Part shown: positions 30,012 through 40,867 of the stretch, piece after piece
Numbering within the stretch: position 1 is the stretch's first letter
Layout: each line of letters opens with the position of its first letter
Assembly (NCBI GenBank): GCA_023212695.1
Contig: JALCCG010000056.1
Span: forward strand, 1-64,000
Reading direction: 5' to 3'
DNA length: 64,000 nucleotides
Origin: Sporisorium sorghi
Lineage: Eukaryota; Basidiomycota; Ustilaginomycetes; Ustilaginales; Ustilaginaceae
Program-made: the position numbers and the translations under genes
The notes under the pieces: model-generated
What the model was told of the DNA's origin: nothing
Databases searched by the model: none
What the model saw: only the letters and a program-made list of their open reading frames with translations

Positions 30012-31340
30012 TCATCTCGCATACGAAGTGGCGCGCGATGGAATCAAGACAGCCGTGTGCGGTGCCGAGTGATCGCTGCCGTCGGAATCAAACAGACCAC
30101 TGACCGAAGAGTTTCGGCTAGTTGCCGTAGCATTGTGAACCGCTCCCAATCTCGAAGGATCAGGCGAGCCGTAGTCGAGCGAAGGCGACCTGCTTGTCGA
30201 GCGCGGACTCGCCCACGCCGGATTGGCATGCACGCCCGCCGCACCGAATCCGGGCATGCCGAGAGGCTGGAGCGGGTTGCCCGACATGTTGCTGAACGAG
30301 CCGATGCGGCTGGTGGCGGTGCTGTCGAGATAGCTGTGCCCCGCGCTGCTGCTCATCTCGCCCATCGACAGCGTCGAGTCGCGTCGGTTGGATGCGGATT
30401 GCAAGGGATGCTGGTGAGTGTTGTTGGAATCGCCGCGTCGCCACTGTTGCGCATAGGCAGGAGCCACTGCTCGAGGTTGCACTGCAATCTCTGCTCTCTG
30501 TCGTCCGCTGCGGGTGCGTTGCAGATCAGCGCCCTTGCCGATCGAGCTGGTGCGCTGCAGGTGTTTTGTACCGAATCCGAGTCGCGGCCTGTCTGCGTTG
30601 CGAGGTGTGCTGGGATCGTTGGTGGCCATGATGGGATACTTTGCACGCTCCGACATGGCCGAGTCTCGTGGATTGACGTGCAGCGTCGAAGATCCGCTGC
30701 TGCTTTCGCTCGAGTTGAGCAGTGGCAATTGCAGCCCACTCAAGCTCGACCTAAACGACCTGTCCGTGTTCTGACGTGCTTCCTTGAGCGAGAAGGACGT
30801 GCCACGGTAGCCATGCAACGGTCGCTTGCTTGTGAGAGACGACGTGGATGCTTCGCCTGGTGTCAAGCTTCCGCGCGAGTTGCGTCCAAGTGGGCGTGTC
30901 GGCTTGTTGGGTGGGAAGCGTCGTGGATGAGCGTGTACAGGTGTGCTGCCACCTGGTGTCGGGCTTCCGCCGGGACTGCCTCGCGGGCTAATGGCGCCGC
31001 GCACCCGCAGATCCTGTCGTGCCCTCTCGCGCTCCTCCAGCACGATTCGCGACGATCTCGACATGCAAAATGGTACAAAGATGCGCACCAACGAGATGAC
31101 GAGGCCAACGACAGCCGCAGCCAGACCCGCAAAGACGAGCAGCAGCGGAGAGAGCGGCACCGTCGTGTTGCCGAGAGGGATGTACTTGTCGCCCTTCATG
31201 ATGGCGCGCTTCTGCAATGCATCTGCGGCGTCGGGCGCAAACACGGAAGGGCCATCTCGAATCGGGAATGCCCAAGCACACAAGGCGCTTGACAGTATCA
31301 ACAATACGCCCGAGCGGGCTGTTTGCGCCAATGTCGCCAT
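30012..31340 (-). CDS. Secreted-type single-pass membrane protein, function unknown
   Basis: The 442-residue product has a signal peptide (about residues 1-25, TARSGVLLILSSALCAWA), a short lumenal part with a Lys-Arg pair at 44-45 fit for a Kex2-type protease and an N-glycosylation site NTT at 58-60, then one transmembrane helix (about 64-90). The long cytosolic tail is basic, rich in Ser, Arg, Pro and Gly, with repeated GS/TPGGS motifs and many phosphorylation-type sites. The frame is open 17 codons further upstream but only from a TTG, so the ATG at 31340 is the start. The architecture recalls fungal cell-surface or polarity proteins, but I do not recognise a family. Confidence 0.75.
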   Translation of the reverse strand: MATLAQTARSGVLLILSSALCAWAFPIRDGPSVFAPDAADALQKRAIMKGDKYIPLGNTTVPLSPLLLVFAGLAAAVVGLVISLVRIFVPFCMSRSSRIVLEERERARQDLRVRGAISPRGSPGGSPTPGGSTPVHAHPRRFPPNKPTRPLGRNSRGSLTPGEASTSSLTSKRPLHGYRGTSFSLKEARQNTDRSFRSSLSGLQLPLLNSSESSSGSSTLHVNPRDSAMSERAKYPIMATNDPSTPRNADRPRLGFGTKHLQRTSSIGKGADLQRTRSGRQRAEIAVQPRAVAPAYAQQWRRGDSNNTHQHPLQSASNRRDSTLSMGEMSSSAGHSYLDSTATSRIGSFSNMSGNPLQPLGMPGFGAAGVHANPAWASPRSTSRSPSLDYGSPDPSRLGAVHNATATSRNSSVSGLFDSDGSDHSAPHTAVLIPSRATSYAR

Positions 31341-32394
31341 GGTGGACAAGACTGTGAGCAATGGGCTTTTGAAAGGGAAACTCGTGGCCAAGTAAGAGAT
31401 GCGGAGGAAGTGGACGTTGAGTTGGTCACAGTGAAAGAAGAGAAAGGTGACCGTCGAGCGAGCTAGCTAGCGAGAGACCCGGAGCTGGTTGCTGTTGTCT
31501 ACGAAGAGGCAATCATGTACCGAGTCAAGATGGTGGTGGTGGTGTTGGTGGTGGTGCTGGACTCCGTGGTGGAAGCAGTGTCGATGCGCCGATGCGGATG
31601 AGCGATCGAAGCAGAGACAAGTAAACACCGCAAGCGGGAGAAGCGCTTAAATCGGCGAGATCAGAGGGGCTCTCTCTCTGATGAAATGAAGCGGTGCTGC
31701 GCAGCGCGGAAGACGAGCCAGGGCGTTGCAAACCTTGTTGGCGTCCAACTCTATTGCTGTGTCTAGCCGAGCGGGATGTAGTGAGATCACTCTGCCAGCG
31801 CAGAAGAGACAAGCTCGAGCGCAAAGTCAAGACGCGAGATGCAGTGATGCTCGATAGGGTTGCGCGCCAAGGATGGAGATGGCCGGATCGGGCTATGCAG
31901 GTTGAAGAGAGACAAGGTTTGCGGTGGGCACCTTTGGGTTGTTTCGCCTCGACAAAGGGTAGAGTGGGAGATGCTGTGTATGCGGTGCGCAGATGCTGGC
32001 AAGGTTTGGAGATGCTGCGAGGCGACGATGTTGTCGTTCCGGTTGCCGGCGCGGTGGAGTCAAGGCGGAGAGAGAGAGAGGAGAGCCGGAGGTGCGGTCG
32101 CACTGAGCGAGGTGCGTCGGTTATATCGAGGGAGAGGAGATTTGCCGACGGCGTCCACCGATGTTGGAAGAGCTTACTGGAGAAGCGCCGGAGGAGGATG
32201 AACAGGCTCAGCGAGGGGTCGTGTATGGATGGAAGGGGAGGCGGGGAAGGTGATGGTGATGGTGGTGGTCGTGGCCGCAGAGAGACCGACAGACAGGACT
32301 AGGACACAATGGAGTTCCGGACCTTTGGTTCAGAGAGAGAGGAGCAAGAAAAAAGGTGGGCAGGGGAAAGGCTCGGTCGGGCTGTGTGAGAGGA

Positions 32395-32430
<36 letters not shown>

Positions 32431-33674
32431 TTGTTTGAGAGTGGGTGTGGGAGTTGTGTCGGTGGGTATGCATTGCAAAGCCTCAACGAGGCTGCGCTTT
32501 GGTTCAGGAGTAGCGTTGGTGAAAAGGGTGCAACGCCGACGAGATCTGACGAGACGAGCATGAGCTGCACACATATGAGCTCAGCACCGCACCACACGAG
32601 GCCCGGATCACACTTCCAAACCGAAAAGAGGCTGAGGGGCCATCGACCAACGAGAAAGAGGCGAGCAAACTATGGCGTCTAAGGGATGAGCAATCAACGC
32701 AAACGCAGTGCAGTGCAGAGAAAGAGAAAGATGAAGCGAGGCAAAGCAACTGCAGAAAAGGTGACATGGCTCGAAAGTGCTCATGCAAAGCGGCTCGTTT
32801 GTCAGAAAGCGGCGGTTGACATGGCTTTTTGACGATCTCGATTCCGACAGACAAAGGAGAAAGGAGAAGGAAAAGAAAAATCAACGGACGGCATCGTCGC
32901 AGTTTGAAAAAAAAAAAAAAAAAAAAAACTTCTTTGCTCATCGCATTCCCTCATTTTGCAGCTCAGACTCACACAATACACAGCAAGCAACCCCGTAGAT
33001 CTTTCTTTGTTCAGTCGGTCCCGTCCAGGGCGCATCGCAGAACCTTTTCGGCAAGTTCGGATAGGGGATGCGGGAGGCAAGACCGTGTTGAGGAATGCTT
33101 CTTTCGACCAGGCGACTCGGCCGCTTCCGCTCGAGCTTCTGAGACGCTAAATGTTTTTATCTTTTTTATTTTTTTTTTGGGATGACAAGCGGCTGGTCAG
33201 CCGAACCGAAAGAGAAAAGAGAGAGAGAGAGAGAGAGAGAGAAGCGGAACGAGACAGCCGGGCCATGGTGTCAAAGAGTCGACTTTGCTCGCTTCCGGGC
33301 TTACCTTTCCGTAACCAGTGAATAGCGTGACCTCGCCATGGCCCTCGCGATGGTAAGCATGCACAGTTTCGCTAGGAAGTGCATTGGTCGCGATCCAGCA
33401 ATCGCCTTGTTTTCATGTTCTTGGCAAGAGGCTCGTGTCAGCGCGCGCTCCCCCTCTTTAGGACGCATTGCGGTCTGCACTGCGTAGCGTTGTTGGAGCG
33501 CAAAGATCGTGGCTAGGCCTGGATCCCTCTTCCTGCCATTGTGTTTGGTCGGGATCTGGCTGCGCTAGCCCAGTGTCCGCTGGCTCCTTTCGCATTCGAA
33601 CAGTAAGCGAGGGAGGAGGGCGCTTGAGCTCCAGTTTACCGGTCAATCTTGAAAAATAAAACAAGGGGTGCCAG

Positions 33675-33705
<31 letters not shown>

Positions 33706-36043
33706 GCCAGCGGGGGGGATCGATCATGTGCTCGTGGGGCCGCGTGTTTGCACAGCGTGGTTGAGAGCAACGTCCATGACCTCTCGCCTTCTCTCTCAAC
33801 ATGGCATTGCGATGACGACGCCCACGCATCACGCCCTGCGTCTCACTCCCATATCGTCGATGGCGTAAAGATGTCGCGTGTGTGCAGTTCTGGCCGACGA
33901 TTGCGGGCATAGGAGATGAACGGCCGGTGTGAGAGAAACAGCCATGTGGGGACACGCTCGAAGCGAGGCGGGCAGAAAGTTTGGCTCATCTATCGCACCG
34001 TTCGCCATGCTCTCTCTCTCCCTCTGTTGGATCCTCGCTTTTCTCTGCTTTCGCACGCGCAAAAAGTGATAGCGATCCCCGGGTCAAGCTCCAAAGCAAA
34101 CATCTTCGAGAGGGTTCCATCCAAAACAAGACGGAGCACATCCAACCGTCGATAGCGTCGGCCAGAATTCGAGTAGATCCCGCTCGCAAAGCACTGTGTC
34201 GCTCTACCTGATCAGCATTGCTTCTTTGTCGCCCTACGCCCCCACCCGCTCGCATAAGTTCGCTGATAACCACGGCCATGCAATCTTGGTTCCGCCGGCA
34301 GGCCGTGCCTAGCTGACTTGGAAAGCGCAGGCTGTGCAGGTGTATTGCCCGTTTGATTAAAGGACCGTCGGCAACGCGCGAGGTCGGAGTTGGTTCTGCA
34401 CGGCACCACGCTTATTGGGCATTACTTTATCAGTTCATGGCAAAAGAGAAGGTGTTTGGCTCGTTGCGCGTTCCTCGCCCTGTCTCTCGTTGGTCGTATA
34501 AGCGGGCCGACATGTCATTGGCTCGCCCACTCGGCGGGGAATTTTTAGAGTATGTCAGACCGCCTTCGGCCTACATCTCTGTGGAAAAAAAAAATAAAAA
34601 ATCGATAACGACGGCTCTTGGTCGCTGCACAGCGTGGGCGGTTTCGAATTCACACTGCAGCGTCCAAGACTCTTGGCTGTCTCTCGTGTCTGCATCTCTG
34701 CAGCGACGACGCCGAAGAAGGGGGCGTGATAAGTCGCCGAAGATCGCTGACGGCAGCCACACGAGCCGCGCAGGCGAGGTGACGATGATGCGCTGCCGCT
34801 GCTCGCGTGAGCAGGTCAGCGCGGGGGTCGCCTGAGGGTATTTCGCAAGCATCGTGATGGGCAAAGCGGCTCGGCTAGCAGACCCACCCTTCGCGATCGC
34901 CAGCCAAGAGTCCCTTCATCGGATGCGATCTCTCCTCATCCGCCTTCATCATGTGTCCTAACACACACTTTGTGCTCGACTCGGCTACCGTGCTCACGAC
35001 GTTGCACCTGATCGCGAGGCCCGCGTGCCAACCGATGGTTGTCAACGATGCACGCCGCCGTCACCACCATCCAATGTCAGCTTGAGAGCAAATTCATGCG
35101 CGTGCCCGAGCGCAGCCTTCATGCGCTATCGTGGTTGCGATTGATGGTGGTGGTTATCGGAACGGGTCGTTGCCCGCCGAGCTCGTCGCGATAGATGCGA
35201 TGATGTCATCACGATTCAAGACCGCGCGTCGTCGATCTTACACGGGACAAAAAAAATGCCGCATGGAAGCGCATCTCCCGATCTACGTTCTCAAAGGTGG
35301 GAAAGGTGCCGATCGGGTCGTGTGGCTTGCGCCTTCTACGCCACTTGTCTGTGTGAACGTTTCGGATAGCCCCCTCCGCTGACAGCACCCGATCGGCGAT
35401 GGAAAAGGTCCCACCGCCACCAAATGTTGTTCTCGGATGTGATTTTTTTGTGCCTTCTTTTTTCGACACGATTAAATTTGGCAAGGAAAGTCAACCACAA
35501 AATCACAGGCTTGTCAAGTTTCGCACGAGGCTCGTCTCACTCACGCCATGATGTCTGCTACCGAATCGATTCCGATCCGATAAAGACTGTCGACACCATC
35601 AGCTCAGCGCTGCCAGGGCGTGTAGGAAGGCTCGAGCGAGGCAAAGGGAAGGGACGGAAAGTGGGCATGTTAGACCGACACAACGTCGAGCTCCAAAAAA
35701 AGCGAAGCGGCACGTGACACGCTTCTGCCAGCGAAAAATGCATGTCTCAGGCACAGCAGCTGCCGGGACATTCTCGAAGTTCGGCTCCACGTCGCCATCT
35801 TCGCTGGCTCACACACGACGAAAAGCTGATCACCCTCTCGACACCATACTAGCGGGGCCACTTCGCACCCCACGCACGAGCTTGCACCAGCGTTCGAGAG
35901 AGGCTCCCAGGATCAAGGTCGTGCGACATATCCACCACCAGGTCAGGTCACATCGAAAGGACATCGCAAACCACCTCGTCATCAGGGCGCCCTCAACCAC
36001 CACCACAAACACCTCCAACCTCACCCTCCCGCCGATCGCAACG
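31341..36043. other. Gene-poor region of 4.7 kb
   Basis: No frame here shows domain features or sustained coding codon use. Seen instead are (GT)n at 32397-32426, an A-run at 32907-32928, T-rich patches near 33160-33180, (GA)n at 33219-33242, (CT)n at 33679-33705 and a TGATGTCATCA palindrome near 35200. The ends contain the promoters of the membrane protein (-) and the p24 gene (+). No tRNA, snRNA or mobile element was recognised. Confidence 0.5.
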
Positions 36044-36786
36044 ATGTTCGGCCGGCCGCCACTCCTCCTCGTCCTCACCACCCTGCTGGTCCTCCTGCGC
36101 ACCACCAGCGCACTATACTTCTACCTCGAGCCCGACGTACCCAAATGCTTCCTCGAAGAGCTCCCCAACGACACCGTCGTGGTCGGGCACTACATGACCG
36201 AGGAATGGGACACCACCCTGCAGCGCTTCGTGGTCAAGGACGACATGGGCATCCACATCAGCGTCCGTGAAGTCAAGGACGACCACGTAGTCACCTCTTC
36301 CCGGGGCCCACCCGAGGGCAAGTTCGCGTTCACGTCGCACGAGGCGGGCGACCACCGCATCTGCATGCTCGCCAAGTTCGACAGCCGTGCCGCGGTGCAG
36401 GTGCGCATGCATCTGGATATCATCATCGGCGATGCGAAGCCGGATAATACGCACAAGGATAAGAGCCACGTCAACGATCTAGCGCAGAGGGTGCGGGATC
36501 TGAATGCTCAGCTGCGGGATATCAGGAAGGAGCAGCAGTACCAGAGGGAGAGGGAGGCCCAGTTTAGGGATCTGAGCGAGCTGACCAACTCGAGGGCTAT
36601 GTGGTGGAGCAGTGTCCAGCTGGTTACGCTGTTGGGGGCGTGTGTTTGGCAGTTGAGGCATCTTAGGGTAAGTGTGTTGCGCTTCTTAGAGCGGTGCGAG
36701 CAGGACAATGTGGACTGTTGACTGACTCTTCTCCATCTTTGGCTCGTCGACGACAGGGATTCTTCGAGGACAAGAAACTGCGCTGA
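36044..36786 (+). CDS. p24 family cargo receptor (p24-alpha, Erp1/5/6 or TMED4/9 type)
   Basis: p24 proteins cycle between the ER and Golgi in COPII and COPI vesicles and sort cargo such as GPI-anchored proteins. Exons 36044-36667 and 36757-36786 (intron 89 nt, GTAAGT..GACAG, phase 0) give 217 residues. There is a signal peptide (about 1-23), a GOLD domain that starts ALYFYLEPDVPKCFLEELP and includes GKFAFTSHEAGDHRICML, a coiled coil (about 150-185) and one transmembrane helix (about 188-208). The second exon supplies the cytosolic tail GFFEDKKLR, with the FF and KK signals for COPII and COPI. Without the splice these signals would be lost. Confidence 0.93.
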
Positions 36787-37006
36787 TTTGTTCATCATTC
36801 CAACAACGGACTCGTGATGTGTTCACCGTTCGCAGTCCTGTCCATTCATCGCAATCTCAACAAAGCATCACAATCTCCACAGCTCTGCGACGCGAACACG
36901 TCCCGCACAGCGCACTCACTCAAGCGGCACCATCTCAATCCGCACAGCCAACAACAATCACCCTGAAACAGCATCGATTGAGCAACAATCCCACGAGACA
37001 ACGACG

Positions 37007-40000
37007 TCACTCGTCTTCATCATCAGCGCCCAGAACAAACTGCTGCTGATCCGCAGGAGACTTTTTCTGTCTCTGCTGCTGCTGCTGCTGCTGCTGACCG
37101 GGACCGCTGCTCGACGTGGCGCCCAAAGCGACGCTCTGGGTGTCGCGTTCCGGATCGTCGTCGTCGTATCTATCCTCTGTGCTTTGTCGCAAATGCGCGT
37201 ACCTGCTGCCCTCGCCCGTTTGCTGCTGCGCTCTGCGCGCCCTCGTACGATTGCCACCGAGCCCCAACCGCGCGCCCAGGCTCTCGAGATGCGGCGCGAC
37301 CGCTGCCCATCGGTCCTGCGCCCACTCGTACGCCTCCTTGAGCAAGATCTCCAGCTCGCCACCACCGAACCCTTCCGCCGCCGCTGCATTCCCGCTCCCA
37401 CTCCCGCTGCCTCCCGTCGTCGGAAGGCTCGCAGCCGACCGCGCGGCCGCCTCGGCCTTCTCCTGCATCGCAATCCGCTTGAGCACGTCCTTGACCGTCA
37501 CCAGCCCGGAGAGCTTGCCGTACTCGACCACGAGGATCACGCGCGGGCCCAGGTTCTTGAACATGTCCATGACGGTTTCCAGTGCCATGCCCGGCTGCAC
37601 GATCAGCGGCGTAGGGTCGATCCACCCGGCGAGCTCGAGCACGTCCGCGTCGCCCTCGCCGTCCACGCCGCCGCCTGCGGAGCCGAGGATCGGATCGTCG
37701 TCGTCGTGCTCCGCAATGTCGCCCCCGGATGCGCGGCGGTAGGAGGCGTCGTTGGTGTCTTCTTCTTTGTCGTCGCCGTCATCGAGCTGGCCGATGAGCG
37801 ACTCGGCTTCGCGCCGACGCTGCGATGCGCGCGTGCGGTCTGCTGCGCTTGCGCCGCCGCCTCCGACGCCGAGCCCCAGTGCGGATCCGGCTCCTGTGGC
37901 GCCGCTGAGCCGACTCAGGATATCTTCGCGCACGGCCTGGTCTGCAGCCGCGGTGGTCGGGAGAGACGCCACGGTCAGCAGATCCTGCTGCTGCTGCTGT
38001 TGCTGCTGGGCACCACGCCGCCCCCCATCGCCATCGCCACCACGAACTGCGTTCGGCCCAACACTGAACACGCACGTCGTCTCCCCACCCAGCGCCCGCG
38101 CCCGCCTCGCCTTCCCAATCGCATACCGCAGCTCGACCTTGCCCACATAGCCCAGCAGCGTCGCATCCCCCGCACTCTGCACCAGCGGAAAACCCTTGTA
38201 CGTGCCACTCGCCATCCTGCTCTCCACTTCCGACAGCTTCATCCCCGACGCATACAGCACCTCCGGATTCACCCGCATCACGTCTGCCACGGGCACGCCA
38301 AAGCTGTGATCGTCCTTGTCGAGGAACGGATACCCTGAGAATTTGATCATCTGCTCGGCGATGCCACCGCGCGAGAACCAGTCGGCGACGCCCTTGGTGA
38401 TGCCGACGACGATCATTGTCGGTAAAATGTAAGTGAGTGCGCCGGTGAGTTCGAACATGATGACGACGACGGCGACGGTGATGCGCGTCACGCCAGCTAA
38501 CGCAGCGGCGGCGCCGAGGAATGCGTAAGTTCCTGGAGTGATGCAGGGCACGTCCGGCTGGCAGGCGGAGAAGAGCGACCAGTGCGGGAACGTGTTGTAC
38601 AGCGCCTTGACCAGGATGCCCACCATGCGGCCAAACGTAGCTCCGATGGCCATGGACGGTACAAAGATGCCTGCGGGCACCTTGCAGCCGTACGAGATGA
38701 CGACCAACGCCGTACGCAGCACCGTCGCAAGCAGGAGCGAGTTGACCATGCGCCACTGTGCCCAGCTCTGGCACAGATTGTCGTAATCGCCTCCGCCCTC
38801 GCACTCCCTGAACAGAATCTCGAGCGACTCGGTCATATCGATGCGCAGAAACTTGTTGTAGTACCCGATAAACGCCGTCAGGGTCGCAAGGACGACCACC
38901 TCGCCAACACCGTGCTTGGCCAGGTAGCTTCGACGGAACGACTGCACCTGCAAGTTGTACTTGATGACAAAGGCGCCGTACAGACCGCCAAAGATGCCGA
39001 TGAGAATGTAAAAGATGATCTCAAAGTAGTGCCAATCTCGATCGTACGAGACCTGGAAGAGCACGAGCTTGCCCGTGCGGAACGGGTTCATGAAAGACAG
39101 CGTCACCGTGGCGGCAAGCGCACAGAGGAAGGAGCGCCACATGGTGCTAGCAGGAAAGTTGTACGCCATCTCTTCGAGCGAAAACAGCACACCACCGATG
39201 GGCGAGCCGAAAGCGACAGCGACACCGGCAGCCGAAGACGCAGTGAGCAGCTCGCGCATCTTGGCCTGACTTCTGTTGAAGGAGCGGAAGAAGCTGGCGA
39301 CCACATTGCCGATACAGCAAGCCACGTGCACCGCAGGACCTTCCTTGCCCACGCTGAGGCCAGATGCGATGGCCAGAGGCAGCGTGAGACTCTTGATGGC
39401 GAGCGTCCAGAAGCCGAGGTAGCCGTTGATGACAAAGCCAGCGAGAATGCACTTGATCTCCGAGATGCCGCTGCCGGCAGCGTAGGGTGCAAAGGACTTT
39501 ACGAGGTGTGCGCATACAAAGGAAAGCAGACCGGCAAAGAGGATGTAGATGATCCAAGCCGGGAAGGTCCAATGCGACCAGGGGACCCAATCGGTGCACG
39601 TTTCGCTGAGGTCGCCAGCGCCAGCAGCAGCGCCTTCGGCTCGAGAGAGCAGCCTCAGACCAGTTCCAAAGCCGTCGTGGAAGATCTCGGGAGTGGAACG
39701 CGACCATAAGGCGTGATCCGGGATGGCACGTATTGACAAGTTGTAGGCATCCTGTGCGACTGCTCGGACTGCCCTCGTAGGAAGGGCAGAGGCGATGTTT
39801 GCTGTCGAGGATGCAAGGGCCGCGGCGGCATCTGTAGATGTGGATGTAGATGCACCCTTGGATGCGGTGACGGTGACGGTTGCGGCTGCCAAGGCCTTTG
39901 CTGCAGCGGGAAGAGGAGCGCCACCAGGGCCGGCCTGATCCATCATCTCCCAACAGCAGAACTTCTGGTTGAGCCACCATCCGGAGCTGCAGTATCCCTG

Positions 40001-40519
40001 CTTGAGATCCGAAGCCCATTCGGTGGCCAAGCTGATGACGCCCATGTTGAGACCGATGAGGATGCCGACGAGCACGATGACACCGCTGTCCGTGAATGCC
40101 GACAATGCGCTCTTGATGATGCCCCACAGAAGCCAAGCCCTCCTGCCCCAGGGACCTCTTGACCACCAACGAGGCGGTACACCTCCTCTTCCGAAACCGA
40201 TATGACCCCACGCAGCGTCCGCATTGTGTCGACTCGATCCGTTCGCAAGGTGCGCATTGCTGGAAGAGGAGACAAAATGTGCCGAGGCGGCCTGACGCTC
40301 GCGAGCTAGACGGTTGCGCTCTCGTGTGCTATCGACGACCCAATCTACGGTGGAGAAGGACTCGTATCTGCGAATCTCGTCGAGTGCCTCGTCATCTTCG
40401 GCGCCGGCGTTGGAAGCGTAGGCACTGCCACGACGCGCTGAGCTCGGGAAGTAGGCAGAGGTGGGTGAAGGAGCGAGTGTGTTGGTGACGCTGGATTTGG
40501 TATGGGGCGAAGCGTTCAT
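37007..40519 (-). CDS. CLC-type chloride channel/transporter with CBS domains
   Basis: CLC proteins of this Gef1/CLC-3 type exchange chloride and protons in endomembranes and help to acidify them. The 1170-residue product has an N-terminal cytosolic arm, about ten or more membrane segments (about 125-760), and two CBS regions. Filter motifs are present: GSGISEIK at 349-356 and GKEGPAVH at 391-398, with the gating Glu393. The first CBS region begins near VADVMRVNPEVL; the second (GWIDPTPLIVQPGMALETVM) is separated by a Gln-, Gly- and Ala-rich insert of well over 100 residues. The C-terminus is low-complexity with poly-Gln. A His-rich, in-frame extension upstream is open, but the ATG at 40519 (MNASPHTKSS) is preferred. 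The 3' end is 220 bp from the convergent p24 gene. Confidence 0.93.
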   Translation of the reverse strand: MNASPHTKSSVTNTLAPSPTSAYFPSSARRGSAYASNAGAEDDEALDEIRRYESFSTVDWVVDSTRERNRLARERQAASAHFVSSSSNAHLANGSSRHNADAAWGHIGFGRGGVPPRWWSRGPWGRRAWLLWGIIKSALSAFTDSGVIVLVGILIGLNMGVISLATEWASDLKQGYCSSGWWLNQKFCCWEMMDQAGPGGAPLPAAAKALAAATVTVTASKGASTSTSTDAAAALASSTANIASALPTRAVRAVAQDAYNLSIRAIPDHALWSRSTPEIFHDGFGTGLRLLSRAEGAAAGAGDLSETCTDWVPWSHWTFPAWIIYILFAGLLSFVCAHLVKSFAPYAAGSGISEIKCILAGFVINGYLGFWTLAIKSLTLPLAIASGLSVGKEGPAVHVACCIGNVVASFFRSFNRSQAKMRELLTASSAAGVAVAFGSPIGGVLFSLEEMAYNFPASTMWRSFLCALAATVTLSFMNPFRTGKLVLFQVSYDRDWHYFEIIFYILIGIFGGLYGAFVIKYNLQVQSFRRSYLAKHGVGEVVVLATLTAFIGYYNKFLRIDMTESLEILFRECEGGGDYDNLCQSWAQWRMVNSLLLATVLRTALVVISYGCKVPAGIFVPSMAIGATFGRMVGILVKALYNTFPHWSLFSACQPDVPCITPGTYAFLGAAAALAGVTRITVAVVVIMFELTGALTYILPTMIVVGITKGVADWFSRGGIAEQMIKFSGYPFLDKDDHSFGVPVADVMRVNPEVLYASGMKLSEVESRMASGTYKGFPLVQSAGDATLLGYVGKVELRYAIGKARRARALGGETTCVFSVGPNAVRGGDGDGGRRGAQQQQQQQQDLLTVASLPTTAAADQAVREDILSRLSGATGAGSALGLGVGGGGASAADRTRASQRRREAESLIGQLDDGDDKEEDTNDASYRRASGGDIAEHDDDDPILGSAGGGVDGEGDADVLELAGWIDPTPLIVQPGMALETVMDMFKNLGPRVILVVEYGKLSGLVTVKDVLKRIAMQEKAEAAARSAASLPTTGGSGSGSGNAAAAEGFGGGELEILLKEAYEWAQDRWAAVAPHLESLGARLGLGGNRTRARRAQQQTGEGSRYAHLRQSTEDRYDDDDPERDTQSVALGATSSSGPGQQQQQQQQRQKKSPADQQQFVLGADDEDE

Positions 40520-40867
40520 GTCGATCGCATTTCGTGCGCCACACCCCCGAGGTTGATGGAAGCGATGATGATGATGATGATGGAGAGAAGGAAAGAGAAG
40601 CTGCGCAGTGCGAAATGGAAATTGTCCGATCCAAGTCCCGAATTTCGGTGGGCCCGAGCTCCTTCTTGACTCGGTTGCTGTCAGCCGAAGGAAAAAAAAA
40701 GGGTCTTCAACGAGGCCACGAGCTGGCAATGCGTAGCGCAAACCTTTCATAGCAACCTCAGGTAGCGTCAAGAAACAGGAACGGTCATGGCACAGCGCTC
40801 TGCTATGAATGCTGATCAACGTTTATCTGTGTGATTGGATGATGTCGATGTTGCGACAACGCAAGCT
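40520..40867. other. Short spacer between CLC and PPIL4
   Basis: CLC promoter and PPIL4 3' region, both on the minus strand. No gene is seen. Confidence 0.45.

Noticed and set aside
31525..32302. Overlapping frames of about 190-200 codons on both strands
   Set aside because: Neither has domains or consistent codon use; best explained as promoter of the membrane protein.
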